DNA from: Sphingomonas sp. PP-F2F-A104-K0414
GTDB lineage: Bacteria; Pseudomonadota; Alphaproteobacteria; Sphingomonadales; Sphingomonadaceae
DNA length: 64,000 nucleotides
NCBI RefSeq assembly: GCF_004340945.1
Contig: NZ_SLYD01000002.1
Span: 310,001 to 374,000, forward strand
Direction of reading: 5' to 3'
The notes below the pieces were generated by a model, which saw nothing but the letters and a program-made list of their open reading frames with translations, was not told the DNA's origin and made no database searches. Below are positions 34,113 through 42,275 of this stretch, in pieces. Made by a program: the position numbers and the translations under genes. The stretch's first letter is position 1; each line of letters opens with the position of its first letter.

Positions 34113-35528
34113 TCAGGCGGGAACCATGGCGGCTAGGATGTCGTCGACCTCGGCGACCGCGAAGGCGCTGTATTCGTCGCCGATCGCGTAGGGCAGCAGC
34201 ACCCGGCGATCCTGGAGCAGCCCGCCGCAGCTGTAGGTGACGTTGGGGACATAGCCGCCGCGCTGTTCGGCCGACGGGAACAGCAGCGGCGACGGCGTCC
34301 GCGCGAGCACCTTGGACGGGTCCGCCTTGTCGAGCAGGCACGCGCCGATGCAATAGCCGCGGACCATGCCGACGCCGTGCGTGAAGACCAGCCAGCCCTC
34401 GTCGATCTCGATCGGCGACCCGCAATTGCCGAGCTGGACGAATTCCCACGGATATTTCGGCGCCATGATCGGCGTGCCGCTGTCCCAGGTGTAAAGATCG
34501 TCCGAGCGGAGCAGCCAGATATTCTCGCTGTCCTGCCGCCCGAGCATCACGAACTGCCCGTCGATCCGCCGCGGGAACAGCGCCATCCCCTTATAGCCGG
34601 TCATCGACCCCGCCAGCGGCCGCATCTCGAACGTCCGGATATCGATCCCGCGCAACATCTCCTGCCGCGCGGTCTTGCCGTCGAACGCGGTATAGGTGCC
34701 GATGATGCTCTGCACATCGTCATGATCGGTGAAGGTGACCATGCGGAGATCCTCGATCCCCTGATGCTGGCTGGGCAGGATCGGGAAGATCACCGTCTCG
34801 GAGACGTCCTGGCTATCCTCGCACAGCAGCCGCACCCAGTCCGCCTCGGTCCGCTCGATCTGCGGCGGCACCCCGTTCGCGCTCGGCGGATCGAGTACGA
34901 GACGATCGCCCGGCCCCCATTCGCCGGTCCGGAACGTCACCGACGAGATATGCCCCTCGCCGATCCCGCGCAGCGACAGCAGAAACCGCACCGCGCCCGG
35001 TTCGGTCGGACGCCCGTCGAGCGCGTCGTCGGGCAACCGGACCATGCTCGGATTGAACAACGCCGCCGATTCGAACGCGTATTCCTGGCTGAAATAGGCG
35101 CCGATCAGCCACTGCTCGTCATCGTCGAAATCGCCCGCGCCGATCTCGTCACGGATCTCCGCAAAGCGGCGCAGGAAGACGCGATCGGCATTGCGGTGCC
35201 GCTCGCGCATCGGTGCCGCGAGCAGCGCGCGCATCCGCGTCCGCATCGCCGGATCGAGCGCACGGACACGATCGATGACGGCATGGACGCGCGACGGCCG
35301 CCCATCGTCGAACGCGGCGGGATAGGCGAAGCTGAACGGACGGATCACGGTCCGCGACGGATCGGGCATGAGTTCGACATCGAGCTTGGTGAAAACGACG
35401 GCCGCTGCCTTGAAGTCGATCCCATGCGAGTCGGCGCCAGTCGTTGCCGGGGTCGTTGCCGAAGCCGCCGTATTGGGACTTTTCGTCGCAGGAAGACTGG
35501 TGGGAGCAGCGTCGGGTGTCGTCATCAT
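34113..35528 (-). CDS. GH130 family glycoside phosphorylase/hydrolase
   Basis: This 471-residue protein carries about 35 low-complexity residues (A, T, P) at the start, then a five-bladed propeller-like fold. MLGRQDSENIWLLRSDDLYTW, then LGNCGSPIEIDEGWLVFTHG and GGYVPNVTYSCGGLL near the C-terminus, match GH130 enzymes that cleave beta-mannosides by phosphorolysis or hydrolysis. There is no secretion signal, so it is probably cytosolic. The setting beside the capsule locus suggests a role in turnover or editing of a mannose-containing glycan. Whether it is a phosphorylase or a hydrolase cannot be settled without an alignment of the phosphate-binding residues. Confidence 0.82.
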   Translation of the reverse strand: MMTTPDAAPTSLPATKSPNTAASATTPATTGADSHGIDFKAAAVVFTKLDVELMPDPSRTVIRPFSFAYPAAFDDGRPSRVHAVIDRVRALDPAMRTRMRALLAAPMRERHRNADRVFLRRFAEIRDEIGAGDFDDDEQWLIGAYFSQEYAFESAALFNPSMVRLPDDALDGRPTEPGAVRFLLSLRGIGEGHISSVTFRTGEWGPGDRLVLDPPSANGVPPQIERTEADWVRLLCEDSQDVSETVIFPILPSQHQGIEDLRMVTFTDHDDVQSIIGTYTAFDGKTARQEMLRGIDIRTFEMRPLAGSMTGYKGMALFPRRIDGQFVMLGRQDSENIWLLRSDDLYTWDSGTPIMAPKYPWEFVQLGNCGSPIEIDEGWLVFTHGVGMVRGYCIGACLLDKADPSKVLARTPSPLLFPSAEQRGGYVPNVTYSCGGLLQDRRVLLPYAIGDEYSAFAVAEVDDILAAMVPA

Positions 35529-35680
35529 CGGCCCTTCGGAAGGAGTCTCAGGAGGAGCGCTGCACGCGCCAATTCGATCCCTGCGCCGTTTGCCAAATCC
35601 GGTCGCCGCACGTCATGGCTGATACGGGAACGGCATTTTTCACGGATGCGTTCGGGCCGTCGCGCTTGTAGCAGGTCGCG

Positions 35681-35953
35681 ATGGCCAAGCGTAAATTCTA
35701 CCTCACGGCAGTCCTGCCCGACGGCTATGTCAAGACGATCGGGCCCACCGCGCTCGACCTGACGCATTACTGGCGGATCGTCGCGGTGCTCGCCAACGGC
35801 AAGACCGAGGTGTTCTGGGGACACAGCAAGTCGCTTGGCGAAGCGAAGAAGACCAAGAATCTCGCGGTCGAGGCCGCGGCGACGCGGGGGTGGAAGAGCT
35901 ATCACGTCGATATCGTTGCGGTGGAGCGGAGCGACACGCCGGTCGCGGGATAG
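35681..35953 (+). CDS. Conserved-looking hypothetical protein, 90 residues
   Basis: This small soluble protein starts MAKRKFYLTAVLPDGYVKTIG and continues with LTHYWRIVAVLANGKTEVFWG and a C-terminal VDIVAVERSD. Alternating hydrophobic residues suggest a compact alpha/beta or beta fold. No function is recognised. Codon use matches the rest of the window, which supports a real gene, and a GCAGG stretch precedes the ATG. It stands alone between the GH130 gene and an MFS transporter. Confidence 0.65.
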   Translation: MAKRKFYLTAVLPDGYVKTIGPTALDLTHYWRIVAVLANGKTEVFWGHSKSLGEAKKTKNLAVEAAATRGWKSYHVDIVAVERSDTPVAG

Positions 35954-36161
35954 CGCGCGTGGGGGGTATCGAGTCGGTATGCTCCTCCCCGGCTAAGGAG
36001 GGGCTGGCGCTTTCCAGATGAGGAGGGGTCGGCGCCAACCTGTGTTCCGTGTCCTCCCCCTCCGTCAGGCTTTGCCTGCCACCTCCCCCTGGCGGGGGAG
36101 GATTGTGAAGTGGTGCGATCGATTATGGCGCGGTGCAACATTAACCAGTAGGCGCGGGGAT
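35954..36161. other. Repeat-bearing gap before the MFS gene
   Basis: About 200 bases contain the CTGGCGGGGGAGGAT palindrome at 36051-36104 and a shorter, imperfect CTCCTCCCC/GAGGAGGGG pairing at 35980-36030. No gene was found. Confidence 0.5.
36051..36104. repeat. Palindromic repeat, CTGGCGGGGGAGGAT family (copy 1)
   Basis: CCTCCCCCTCCGTCAGGC, a CTTT loop region and GCCTGCCACCTCCCCCTGG lead to GCGGGGGAGGAT. A near-identical copy lies at 57237-57290, and short forms of its outer arms lie at about 39001 and 52490. Confidence 0.8.
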
Positions 36162-37388
36162 ATGACGCAGCCGCTTACCCATTTTACCTTTGGTCGTCGC
36201 GAATTCGTCGCGTTCATCGCCGCAATGATGGCGGTGAACGCGCTCGGGGTCGACCTGATGCTGCCCGCGCTGCCGGCGATCGGGGCCGAGCTTCATGCCG
36301 CGACCGCCAATTCGCGGCAGTGGATCATCACCGCATACATGTTCGGCTTCGGGATCGGCCAGTTGGTCTACGGGCCGCTCGCCGATCGCTATGGCCGCCG
36401 CCCGATCCTGCTCGCGACGCTGATCGGATTCGTCGGCGCGAGCATCTTCGCGGCGAGTTCGGCGACCTTCACCGCGCTGATCTGTGCGCGGATCCTGCAA
36501 GGACTGATGTCGGCCTCGACTCGCGTGCTCGCCGTCGCCATCGTCCGCGATCGCTTTTCCGGGCGGCAGATGGCCAAGACGCTGTCGATCGCGCAGATGA
36601 TCTTCTTCCTGGTGCCGATCCTCGCACCCAGCCTGGGACAAATCCTGCTCGCGTTCGGACCGTGGCGGTTCATCTTCTACGCACTGGCAGCGTTCGCCGC
36701 ATTCGTCCTGGCATGGGCGGCGATGCGGTTGTCCGAGACGCTGGCGATCGAGCGACGGACGGCAATCTCGCTGACGTCGTTACGCAACGCCTATCGCCTG
36801 ACGCTCACCAATCGCTATTCGATCGGCTATGCGACCGCCGCGTCGCTGACGTTCGGCGGGATCATCGCCTTCGTGTCGCTGGCACAGCAGATCTTCGGTG
36901 AGCAGTTCGGTGCGGGCGATCGGTTCACGATGCTGTTCGCGGTCTGCGCGTTCGCAATGGGTTGTGCGTCGTTCGCCAATAGTCGGCTGGTCGAGCGACT
37001 GGGCACGCGACTGATCTCGCAGGCCGGGGTGTTCGCGCTGATCGCGTTGTCGCTGGTCCATCTCGCGGTGATCGCCAGTGGCCTGGAGACGCTGTGGAGT
37101 TTCATCGCGATCCAGGCGCTGAGCATGACGTGCATCGGCCTGTGCGGATCGAACTTCGGCGCGATGGCGATGGAGCCGGTCGGGCATATCGCCGGGACCG
37201 CATCGTCGGTGCAGGGATTCATCACCAGCGTCGGCGCGGTGGTGGTCGGATCGTTGATCGGCCAGGCCTATGACGGATCCACCTTCCCGCTCGCGATCGG
37301 CTATCTCGGGATCGGCCTCGGTGCGCTGGTGATCGTGTATCTGGTCGAGGGGCGCTTCTGGTTCCAGCGGGAGGCCGCGCTGCGCTGA
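36162..37388 (+). CDS. MFS multidrug efflux transporter, Bcr/CflA type
   Basis: This 408-residue protein has twelve hydrophobic helices. VDLMLPALPAIGAEL in helix 1, the motif-A loop YGPLADRYGRRPILL between helices 2 and 3, and GRILQGLMSA-like ARILQGLMSASTRVLA in helix 4 fit drug:H+ antiporters of the Bcr/CflA (DHA1) family. It should export small toxic molecules from the cytoplasm. The chosen ATG begins MTQPLTHFTFGRREF; upstream codons cross the palindromic repeat. It stands alone, and the substrate is unknown. Confidence 0.87.
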   Translation: MTQPLTHFTFGRREFVAFIAAMMAVNALGVDLMLPALPAIGAELHAATANSRQWIITAYMFGFGIGQLVYGPLADRYGRRPILLATLIGFVGASIFAASSATFTALICARILQGLMSASTRVLAVAIVRDRFSGRQMAKTLSIAQMIFFLVPILAPSLGQILLAFGPWRFIFYALAAFAAFVLAWAAMRLSETLAIERRTAISLTSLRNAYRLTLTNRYSIGYATAASLTFGGIIAFVSLAQQIFGEQFGAGDRFTMLFAVCAFAMGCASFANSRLVERLGTRLISQAGVFALIALSLVHLAVIASGLETLWSFIAIQALSMTCIGLCGSNFGAMAMEPVGHIAGTASSVQGFITSVGAVVVGSLIGQAYDGSTFPLAIGYLGIGLGALVIVYLVEGRFWFQREAALR

Positions 37389-37435
37389 GGCGTAGTGCAA
37401 AAAGATCACACTGTTTCAGAAGGATCGCTGCGTTG

Positions 37436-37461
37436 GGAACCGTTACGTCACCGTGACGGTT
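37436..37461 (+). promoter_or_regulatory. Possible general-stress (EcfG-type) promoter of the small lipoprotein gene
   Basis: GGAAC, 17 bases, then GGTT resembles the alphaproteobacterial EcfG consensus (GGAAC-N16/17-CGTT), with one mismatch in the -10. It lies 34 bases before the lipoprotein ATG. The spacer contains the palindrome CGTCAC-C-GTGACG. Confidence 0.35.
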
Positions 37462-37494
37462 TGCGTCGACACAACACCAACAGGATATCCGATC

Positions 37495-37779
37495 ATGAAG
37501 AAACTGACCGTAGCGCTTATGATGGCTGCTCTCACCGTTCCGCTCGCAGCCTGCGGCGGCAAGGGCGACGACAAGCTGGGCAGCCAGGTCGAAGGCGCAG
37601 CGGACAACCGTGCCGACGCGCTGGAAGCCAAGGCGGACAACCTCGAGGACCAGGCCAAGGCCGTGCGCGAGAGCGGCGACCAGCAGGCCGACGCGATCGA
37701 CGACGCCGACGTGAACGCGCAGGCGATGCCGGCCAGCGAGAAGGCGGCCCTCGTCAACGGCAGCGAGAAGCTCCGCTGA
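37495..37779 (+). CDS. Small predicted lipoprotein, 94 residues
   Basis: A signal peptide (MKKLTVALMMAALTVPLAAC) ends in the lipobox LAAC, giving lipidated C20. The mature part is rich in A, D, E and K with a helical repeat (DALEAKADNLEDQAKAVRES) and no aromatic residues. It is likely an extended helical lipoprotein at the cell surface, similar in style to small sphingomonad stress lipoproteins. A strong terminator follows immediately, so it is a single-gene unit, perhaps under a stress promoter. Confidence 0.8.
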   Translation: MKKLTVALMMAALTVPLAACGGKGDDKLGSQVEGAADNRADALEAKADNLEDQAKAVRESGDQQADAIDDADVNAQAMPASEKAALVNGSEKLR

Positions 37780-37784
37780 TACTG

Positions 37785-37813
37785 ATCCCCCCGGCACGAC
37801 CGGGGGGATTTTT
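37785..37813 (+). terminator. Rho-independent terminator of the small lipoprotein gene
   Basis: A perfect 10-bp stem (ATCCCCCCGG with CCGGGGGGAT) closed by a CACGA loop runs into five T residues, five bases after the stop codon. Confidence 0.93.
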
Positions 37814-37877
37814 CTATACGTGATGCGAGACGGCGGCCGGGACATGTCGACCGGACTGGCGAAACAGGGTGGGCGAC

Positions 37878-38948
37878 ATGACGAACAGGGGCCGGATCGA
37901 GAACGGGGGATTCCTCCTCTTCTTGACGATCATCACCATAGCCTTGGGCGTGGTGGTATCCGCCTTCGCGGCCGCGCTGCTATGGAGCGCGCTGGCGGCG
38001 ATCCTGTTCCAGCCGCTGTATCAAAAGCTGCTCAAGCGCTGGCCCGAGCGGCGCAACCTCGCCGCCTCGCTGGCGATGTTGATCATCTTCGTCGCGGTGG
38101 TCGTCCCGACGCTGATCATCGCGAGCCTGATGATCGACCAGGCGTCCTCGGTCTATACGAGCATGCAGAGCGGCCAGATCAATTTTGCCGCCTATTTCCA
38201 GCAGATCCACGATGCCTTGCCGCAGCGGCTCCAGCAGCTCGTCGACAAGTCCGGGATCGACAGCTTCGAACGGCTGCAATCGCGTATTTCCGGCGCGCTG
38301 GGCAACAGCGTCCGGACGATCGCCGGACAGGCGCTGTCGATCGGCCGCAATGCGTTCGCATTCCTGCTGGCGTTCGGCATCGCGCTGTACGTGACGTTCT
38401 TCCTGCTGCGCGACGGCGACCGCGTCGGGCCGGCGATCTGTCGCGCGTTGCCACTGGAGCGGTCGGTGACGGAGCGGCTGGTCGGCAAGTTCGTCGCGGT
38501 GGTGCGCGCCACGATCAAGGGATCGGTCATCGTCGGGCTCGTCCAGGGTGGCCTGGGCGCCTTGACCTTCTGGCTGGTCGGCGTGCCGGCGGCGCTGTTG
38601 TGGGGCCTGCTGATGGCGCTCACCTCGTTGCTGCCCGCCTTGGGGCCGGCGATCGTGTGGGTGCCGGTCGCGGTGTATCTGCTGGCGACGGGTGCGATCT
38701 GGCAGGGTGTCGCGGTGATCGTGTCGGGGGTCGTGGTGATCGGGCTTGCGGACAATATCCTGCGGCCGATCCTGGTCGGTCGCGACACCGGAATTCCGGA
38801 TTATGTCGTGCTGGTCACGACGCTGGGCGGAATCGAGATCTGCGGATTGAGCGGGATCGTCGTCGGCCCCGTGGTCGCGGCGCTGTTCCTGGCGGGATGG
38901 CAGATCCTGACCGAACAGCGGCTTGGACAGCCGGAGCCCGACGCCTGA
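37878..38948 (+). CDS. AI-2E family transporter (PerM-like permease)
   Basis: This is a 356-residue membrane protein. Two to three N-terminal helices (LLFLTIITIALGVVVSAFAA) are followed by a soluble, amphipathic section (about 100-160). A second helix cluster has GLVQGGLGALTFWLVGVPAALLWG-type spacing, LLPALGPAIVWVPVA and DNILRPILVGRDTGIPDYVV, which are hallmarks of the AI-2E transporter (UPF0118) family. Members have been linked to autoinducer-2 export, ion/H+ exchange or peptide handling; the role here is unknown. The ATG at 37878 is preferred over the GTG three codons earlier. Confidence 0.88.
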   Translation: MTNRGRIENGGFLLFLTIITIALGVVVSAFAAALLWSALAAILFQPLYQKLLKRWPERRNLAASLAMLIIFVAVVVPTLIIASLMIDQASSVYTSMQSGQINFAAYFQQIHDALPQRLQQLVDKSGIDSFERLQSRISGALGNSVRTIAGQALSIGRNAFAFLLAFGIALYVTFFLLRDGDRVGPAICRALPLERSVTERLVGKFVAVVRATIKGSVIVGLVQGGLGALTFWLVGVPAALLWGLLMALTSLLPALGPAIVWVPVAVYLLATGAIWQGVAVIVSGVVVIGLADNILRPILVGRDTGIPDYVVLVTTLGGIEICGLSGIVVGPVVAALFLAGWQILTEQRLGQPEPDA

Positions 38949-39105
38949 GCCACTGCCTCGGCTTGCCTTGGTTGTCCCGCGACACAGCGCAGTTTTCAAG
39001 TCCTCCCCCGCTAGGGGGAGGATCGGTTTTGAGCGCGGCTGTACTCGTTAACGCCGGAGTGTCGGCTGGAACGCAGCCGCAGTCCCTACCCCGCATCCGC
39101 AGGCC

Positions 39106-39140
39106 AAAAAAAACCACCCCGTGCATGACGCACGGAGTGG
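39106..39140 (-). terminator. Rho-independent terminator on the minus strand
   Basis: Minus-strand arms GTGG/CCAC extended to 11 bp (39114-39124 with 39130-39140, one mismatch), with a five-base loop, are followed by eight T residues. It ends the small RNA candidate and could also stop the cytochrome b561 transcript. Confidence 0.85.
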
Positions 39141-39211
39141 CCTAGGTTCAGGGAGGAGGTACGCTAGAAGCGTACCGTACGGCGCCGCGAAAGGGGGGGA
39201 CACGATGCCGT
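39106..39211 (-). ncRNA. mmgR/suhB-like small RNA candidate
   Basis: Read on the minus strand, there is a -35-like TTGAAC (39242-39247) and, 18 bases on, a -10-like TTTAGA (39218-39223). A transcript of about 105 bases would follow. It contains a perfect hairpin GGTACGCT-TCT-AGCGTACC (39158-39176), then a single-stranded TCCTCCCTGAACC, then a terminator hairpin with eight T residues. A stem, a CCUCCCUGAAC-type linker and a terminator are what I recall of the alphaproteobacterial mmgR (suhB, alpha-r8) small RNA family, which acts on mRNAs through an anti-Shine-Dalgarno motif. The family call rests on memory of the motif, not on a search; the transcription unit itself is better supported. Confidence 0.6.
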
Positions 39212-39217
39212 ACACGA

Positions 39218-39247
39218 TCTAAATGGGTGAGCCCCGATTTGGTTCAA
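39218..39247 (-). promoter_or_regulatory. Promoter candidate of the small RNA
   Basis: Minus-strand TTGAAC and TTTAGA are separated by 18 bases, with the expected start near 39211. This is a reasonable housekeeping-sigma match in an otherwise gene-free stretch. Confidence 0.45.
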
Positions 39248-39276
39248 CCCTTGTTGCGGCGCACACCGAATTTTTT

Positions 39277-39870
39277 TCAGATCGCGTTTTTCTTGCGGGC
39301 GAACGCCGGTGCCATTCGCGCCAGGATCTCGTCGCGGAGCAGCAGGTGATGGCGCAGTGCAGCCGCGCTATGCGCGACGACCAGCGCGAGCATCATCCAG
39401 CCGAGAATCTCATGCGCCTCGTGGCCGAAATGCCCGGTTGCCGTCGACACCGGCAGATACGGAATGTCGAACAGGCCGAACCAGTTGAACGGACCGCGCT
39501 TCGCCGAGCCCGACACCATCAGCCACCCGGTCAGCGGCATGCCGATCATCATGACGTAGAGGACCGCGTGCGCAGCGTGCGCGAGGCCCTTCTCCCAGGC
39601 CGGCATCAGCGCGGGCAGCGGCGGCGGGCGGTTGGCAAGACGCCATGCGAGCCGCGCGACGCTCAGGACAAGGACGGTCATCCCGAGCGCCTTGTGCGCG
39701 CCCATCCACGCGCGGAGGGCCGGCACCGAATCGTGCAACAAGCCGACCGCGAGGTTGAGGATGACGAGCAGCGCGATCGTCCAGTGAAGCCAGATCGCCA
39801 CCCTCGAATAGCGTTCCGAGGATTGCCGCTCCGGCGAGTAGCGCTCCGAACTATCCCGCGCTGCCGTCAT
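39277..39870 (-). CDS. Cytochrome b561 family protein
   Basis: This is a 197-residue membrane protein with four helices. Histidines suitable for two haem b groups appear at H29 (IWLHWTIALLV), H59 (MGAHKALGM) and in the later GHEAHEILGWMMLALVVAHS segment. This matches the prokaryotic CybB-type b561, which oxidises quinol or relays electrons to periplasmic acceptors. A C-terminal basic tail (APAFARKKNAI) and an odd N-terminal repeat SERYSPERQSSERYS are present. It is 11 bases downstream of the SapC gene on the same strand, so probably co-transcribed with it. Confidence 0.87.
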   Translation of the reverse strand: MTAARDSSERYSPERQSSERYSRVAIWLHWTIALLVILNLAVGLLHDSVPALRAWMGAHKALGMTVLVLSVARLAWRLANRPPPLPALMPAWEKGLAHAAHAVLYVMMIGMPLTGWLMVSGSAKRGPFNWFGLFDIPYLPVSTATGHFGHEAHEILGWMMLALVVAHSAAALRHHLLLRDEILARMAPAFARKKNAI

Positions 39871-39881
39871 GTACGTGTCCT

Positions 39882-40664
39882 TCAGACGTTGAACTGCGGC
39901 GCGGCCATCTGCGGCTGCGGGGTCTGGCCGAGCTGTGCCTGGCGCGCGAAGATATCACGCATCAGCGACAGCGAGAACAGGTGCGCATACAGCAGCGGGA
40001 GCATGCCCGACTTGCTCATCTTGCGCAGTGCATCGCCGCGCAGGTCGATCAGCTTTTCCTCGTTGATCATCTGGAAGCCGCGATAGACGAACGGCTGCTC
40101 GGCGCCGTCGGGCTGGATCGTGACTTCGCCGTCCATCAGCAGCTCGAGCTCGCGCAGCTCGTTCATGAAGTTCTGCGTGCGTGCGCCGGCCTGTTCGAAC
40201 GACTCGTTGAAGCCGAGGATGTTCTTGGTCAGCTCGGTCGGCTGGCCGTTCTCGAACAGCGCATCGCCGTCCTCGAACTCGCCGAGCGTCGGCGAGGTCG
40301 GATCGAAGCAGAGCGACAGCTCCTGCGCATCGGGGTGCAGACGCGCGAGCATGTACGGGTAGCGACGGACATAGGCGGGCACGTAGAACGTGGTCTCGGT
40401 CAGCTTGCCGTCGTCGCCGACGAACACGTTGACGCCCTCGTTCAGGCCCATCAGCGCGAGCGGGATGGCGTCGTCACCGGTCGAGAAGACGATCGGCATG
40501 TGACGCTGGACCAGCGGAAACTCGTCGACGGTGATCGGGATCGCGTGCTGGCCGACCAGGAACGGCGCGCTGTCCTGCGGGCGGACCTTGAAATTCGCGT
40601 GCGTGTCGCTCGAAAGCGGCTCGAGGCCATTATAGAAAAGCGGAAGCTGGGCGGTGCTGGCCAT
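39882..40664 (-). CDS. SapC family protein
   Basis: This 260-residue protein has the SapC family layout: PLFYNGLEPLSSDTHANFKV at the N-terminus, VDEFPLVQRHMPIVFSTGDD, then FVGDDGKLTETTFYVPAYVR with RRYPYMLA, and MINEEKLIDLRGDALRKMSK near the end. SapC-type proteins are named after an S-layer-associated Campylobacter protein. In sphingomonads they often sit by TonB receptors, and their biochemical role is unknown. The natural ATG is at 40662-40664; a much longer open frame upstream is antisense to the next gene. Confidence 0.88.
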   Translation of the reverse strand: MASTAQLPLFYNGLEPLSSDTHANFKVRPQDSAPFLVGQHAIPITVDEFPLVQRHMPIVFSTGDDAIPLALMGLNEGVNVFVGDDGKLTETTFYVPAYVRRYPYMLARLHPDAQELSLCFDPTSPTLGEFEDGDALFENGQPTELTKNILGFNESFEQAGARTQNFMNELRELELLMDGEVTIQPDGAEQPFVYRGFQMINEEKLIDLRGDALRKMSKSGMLPLLYAHLFSLSLMRDIFARQAQLGQTPQPQMAAPQFNV

Positions 40665-40726
40665 GTTACTCTCCGGATCGGTCGGTCGAAATGCCGGTGG
40701 CTCATGCCACCGATTGGGGCGAGGCT

Positions 40727-42199
40727 CTATGGTGCGCCGGGCGGGCGTGCAAGTGTGACGAGCTTGCCGGGGTTGAGGATGCCGAGCGGATCGAGCGCGG
40801 CCTTGATCGCCCGCAAGGCGGTCATCCGCGCGGGCGACGAGAGGCGTTCGAGTTCGTCGCGCTTCATCTGGCCGATGCCGTGCTCCGCCGAGATCGAGCC
40901 GCCGGCCGCCGTCACGAGATCGCCGACGAAGCGGGTGACGACCGGCGCGTCCTCGGCGTACCAGTGCGCGGGATCGGTGCCGGGCGCGGCGCGGACGTGG
41001 AAGTGGACGTTGCCGTCGCCGAGATGGCCGAACCCGCTCGCGTGCGTGCCGGGGAAGCGCGCGTCGCACGCCGCCGCCGCCTCGATCATGAAGCGGGGCA
41101 TCGTCTCGACCGGAATCGAGATGTCGTGCTGCGTCGCGGGGCCGAGCGCGCGTTCGGCGGCGGAGAGCGAGTCGCGGAGGAGCCAGAAGGCGGTGGACTG
41201 GGCTTCGCTGGGGGCGATCGTCGCGTCTTCGATGGCGCCGTCTTCGAGGGCTTTGCCGAGCAGGCGTTCGAGGAGTGCGCTGGGGGACTCGCCATCGGTG
41301 GTGGCGGAGGTTGCCTCGATCAGGAGGTGCCAGGGGTGGCGGCCGGCAAGCGGCGCGCGGGCGTTCGGGAGGTGCGCGACCGCGGCGTCGAGCGACTCGG
41401 CGGGGAGGATCTCGAAGCTTTCGATCGCGTCGGTCCTCGCTTGCATCGTCCGCAGGAGTTTCAGCGCGGCGTGGGGTGACGCGATGCCGACCCACGCCGT
41501 GCCGCGGGCTGCAATTGCGGGGGCGAGGCGGAGCGTGGCGGCGGTGACGATCGCCAGCGTCCCCTCCGCGCCGATGAAGAGTTGGTCGAGGTCGTAGCCG
41601 CGATTGTCTTTCTTCAGCGCGGACAGGCCGTCGTGGATCGTCCCGTCGGCGAGCACCGCTTCGACGCCTGCGACGAGGCCGCGCATGGTGCCGAACTTGA
41701 GCACCTGCGTACCGCCGGCGTTGGTCGAGACGAGCCCGCCGATCGTCGCGGTGCCGCGCGCGCCAAGCGTCAGCGGGAAGCGCCAGCCCTTCCCTTGCGC
41801 GGGGCCATCGAGGTCGGCGAGGATCACGCCTGCCTCGGCGATGGCGAGCCCGGCGTCGGTGTCGAGGCTGCGGATGCGGTTCATGCGGCGGAGCGACAGA
41901 ATCAGCGCGCTGCCGTCGGGGGGGGCGGTCGCGCCGCCGACCATCGAGGTGTTGCCGCCTTGGGCGACGAGCGGGACGCGGTGCTCGGCGGCGGCCTTGA
42001 CGATCAGCGCGACCTCCGCGGTCGAGGTCGGCGCGAGCAGCGCGGGCGCAGCGCCATGGAACCGACCGCGCCAGTCGTGCAGCCAAGGATCGATATCGGC
42101 GGGGTCGGTGACGATCGCCTTGGCGTCGAGCTGCCAGGCGAGCGATTTAAGCATTGCCGCCTGCGAAGGCGTCAGGATTGCTGACTGAATTTCGGCCAT
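40727..42199 (-). CDS. FAD-binding oxidoreductase, GlcD/D-2-hydroxyacid dehydrogenase type
   Basis: This 490-residue flavoprotein has the PCMH-type FAD domain: PTSTAEVALIVKAAAEHRVP, VAQGGNTSMVGGATAP, then TLGARGTATIGGLVSTNAGG and GYDLDQLFIGAEGTLAIVT. The C-terminal cap shows HASGFGHLGDGNVHFHV, where the histidines bind metal and substrate, and ISAEHGIGQMKRDEL. These features fit D-lactate, D-2-hydroxyglutarate or glycolate dehydrogenases, which pass electrons to quinone or ETF. The exact substrate is not readable. The ATG giving MAEIQSAILTPSQ is preferred over a TTG six codons upstream. Confidence 0.9.
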   Translation of the reverse strand: MAEIQSAILTPSQAAMLKSLAWQLDAKAIVTDPADIDPWLHDWRGRFHGAAPALLAPTSTAEVALIVKAAAEHRVPLVAQGGNTSMVGGATAPPDGSALILSLRRMNRIRSLDTDAGLAIAEAGVILADLDGPAQGKGWRFPLTLGARGTATIGGLVSTNAGGTQVLKFGTMRGLVAGVEAVLADGTIHDGLSALKKDNRGYDLDQLFIGAEGTLAIVTAATLRLAPAIAARGTAWVGIASPHAALKLLRTMQARTDAIESFEILPAESLDAAVAHLPNARAPLAGRHPWHLLIEATSATTDGESPSALLERLLGKALEDGAIEDATIAPSEAQSTAFWLLRDSLSAAERALGPATQHDISIPVETMPRFMIEAAAACDARFPGTHASGFGHLGDGNVHFHVRAAPGTDPAHWYAEDAPVVTRFVGDLVTAAGGSISAEHGIGQMKRDELERLSSPARMTALRAIKAALDPLGILNPGKLVTLARPPGAP

Positions 42200-42275
42200 G
42201 TACGCGGCGCTAGACAAAATTCATCGCGCGTTCAACGATAGGCCCTAACGATTACGTCAGCATGATCCAGACACC

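Larger units (their letters stand above)
38949..39276. other. Convergent gap holding a small RNA candidate
   Basis: These 328 bases lie between the AI-2E gene and cytochrome b561. The left part has a short CCTCCCCCGCTAGGGGGAGG palindrome (about 39001-39021). The right part holds the minus-strand small RNA candidate and its promoter. No protein gene is visible. Confidence 0.6.

Noticed and set aside
39277..42086. SapC reading frame extended upstream to 42086
   Set aside because: The extension is overlapped by the FAD oxidoreductase gene in another frame, and a proper SapC start exists at 40664.
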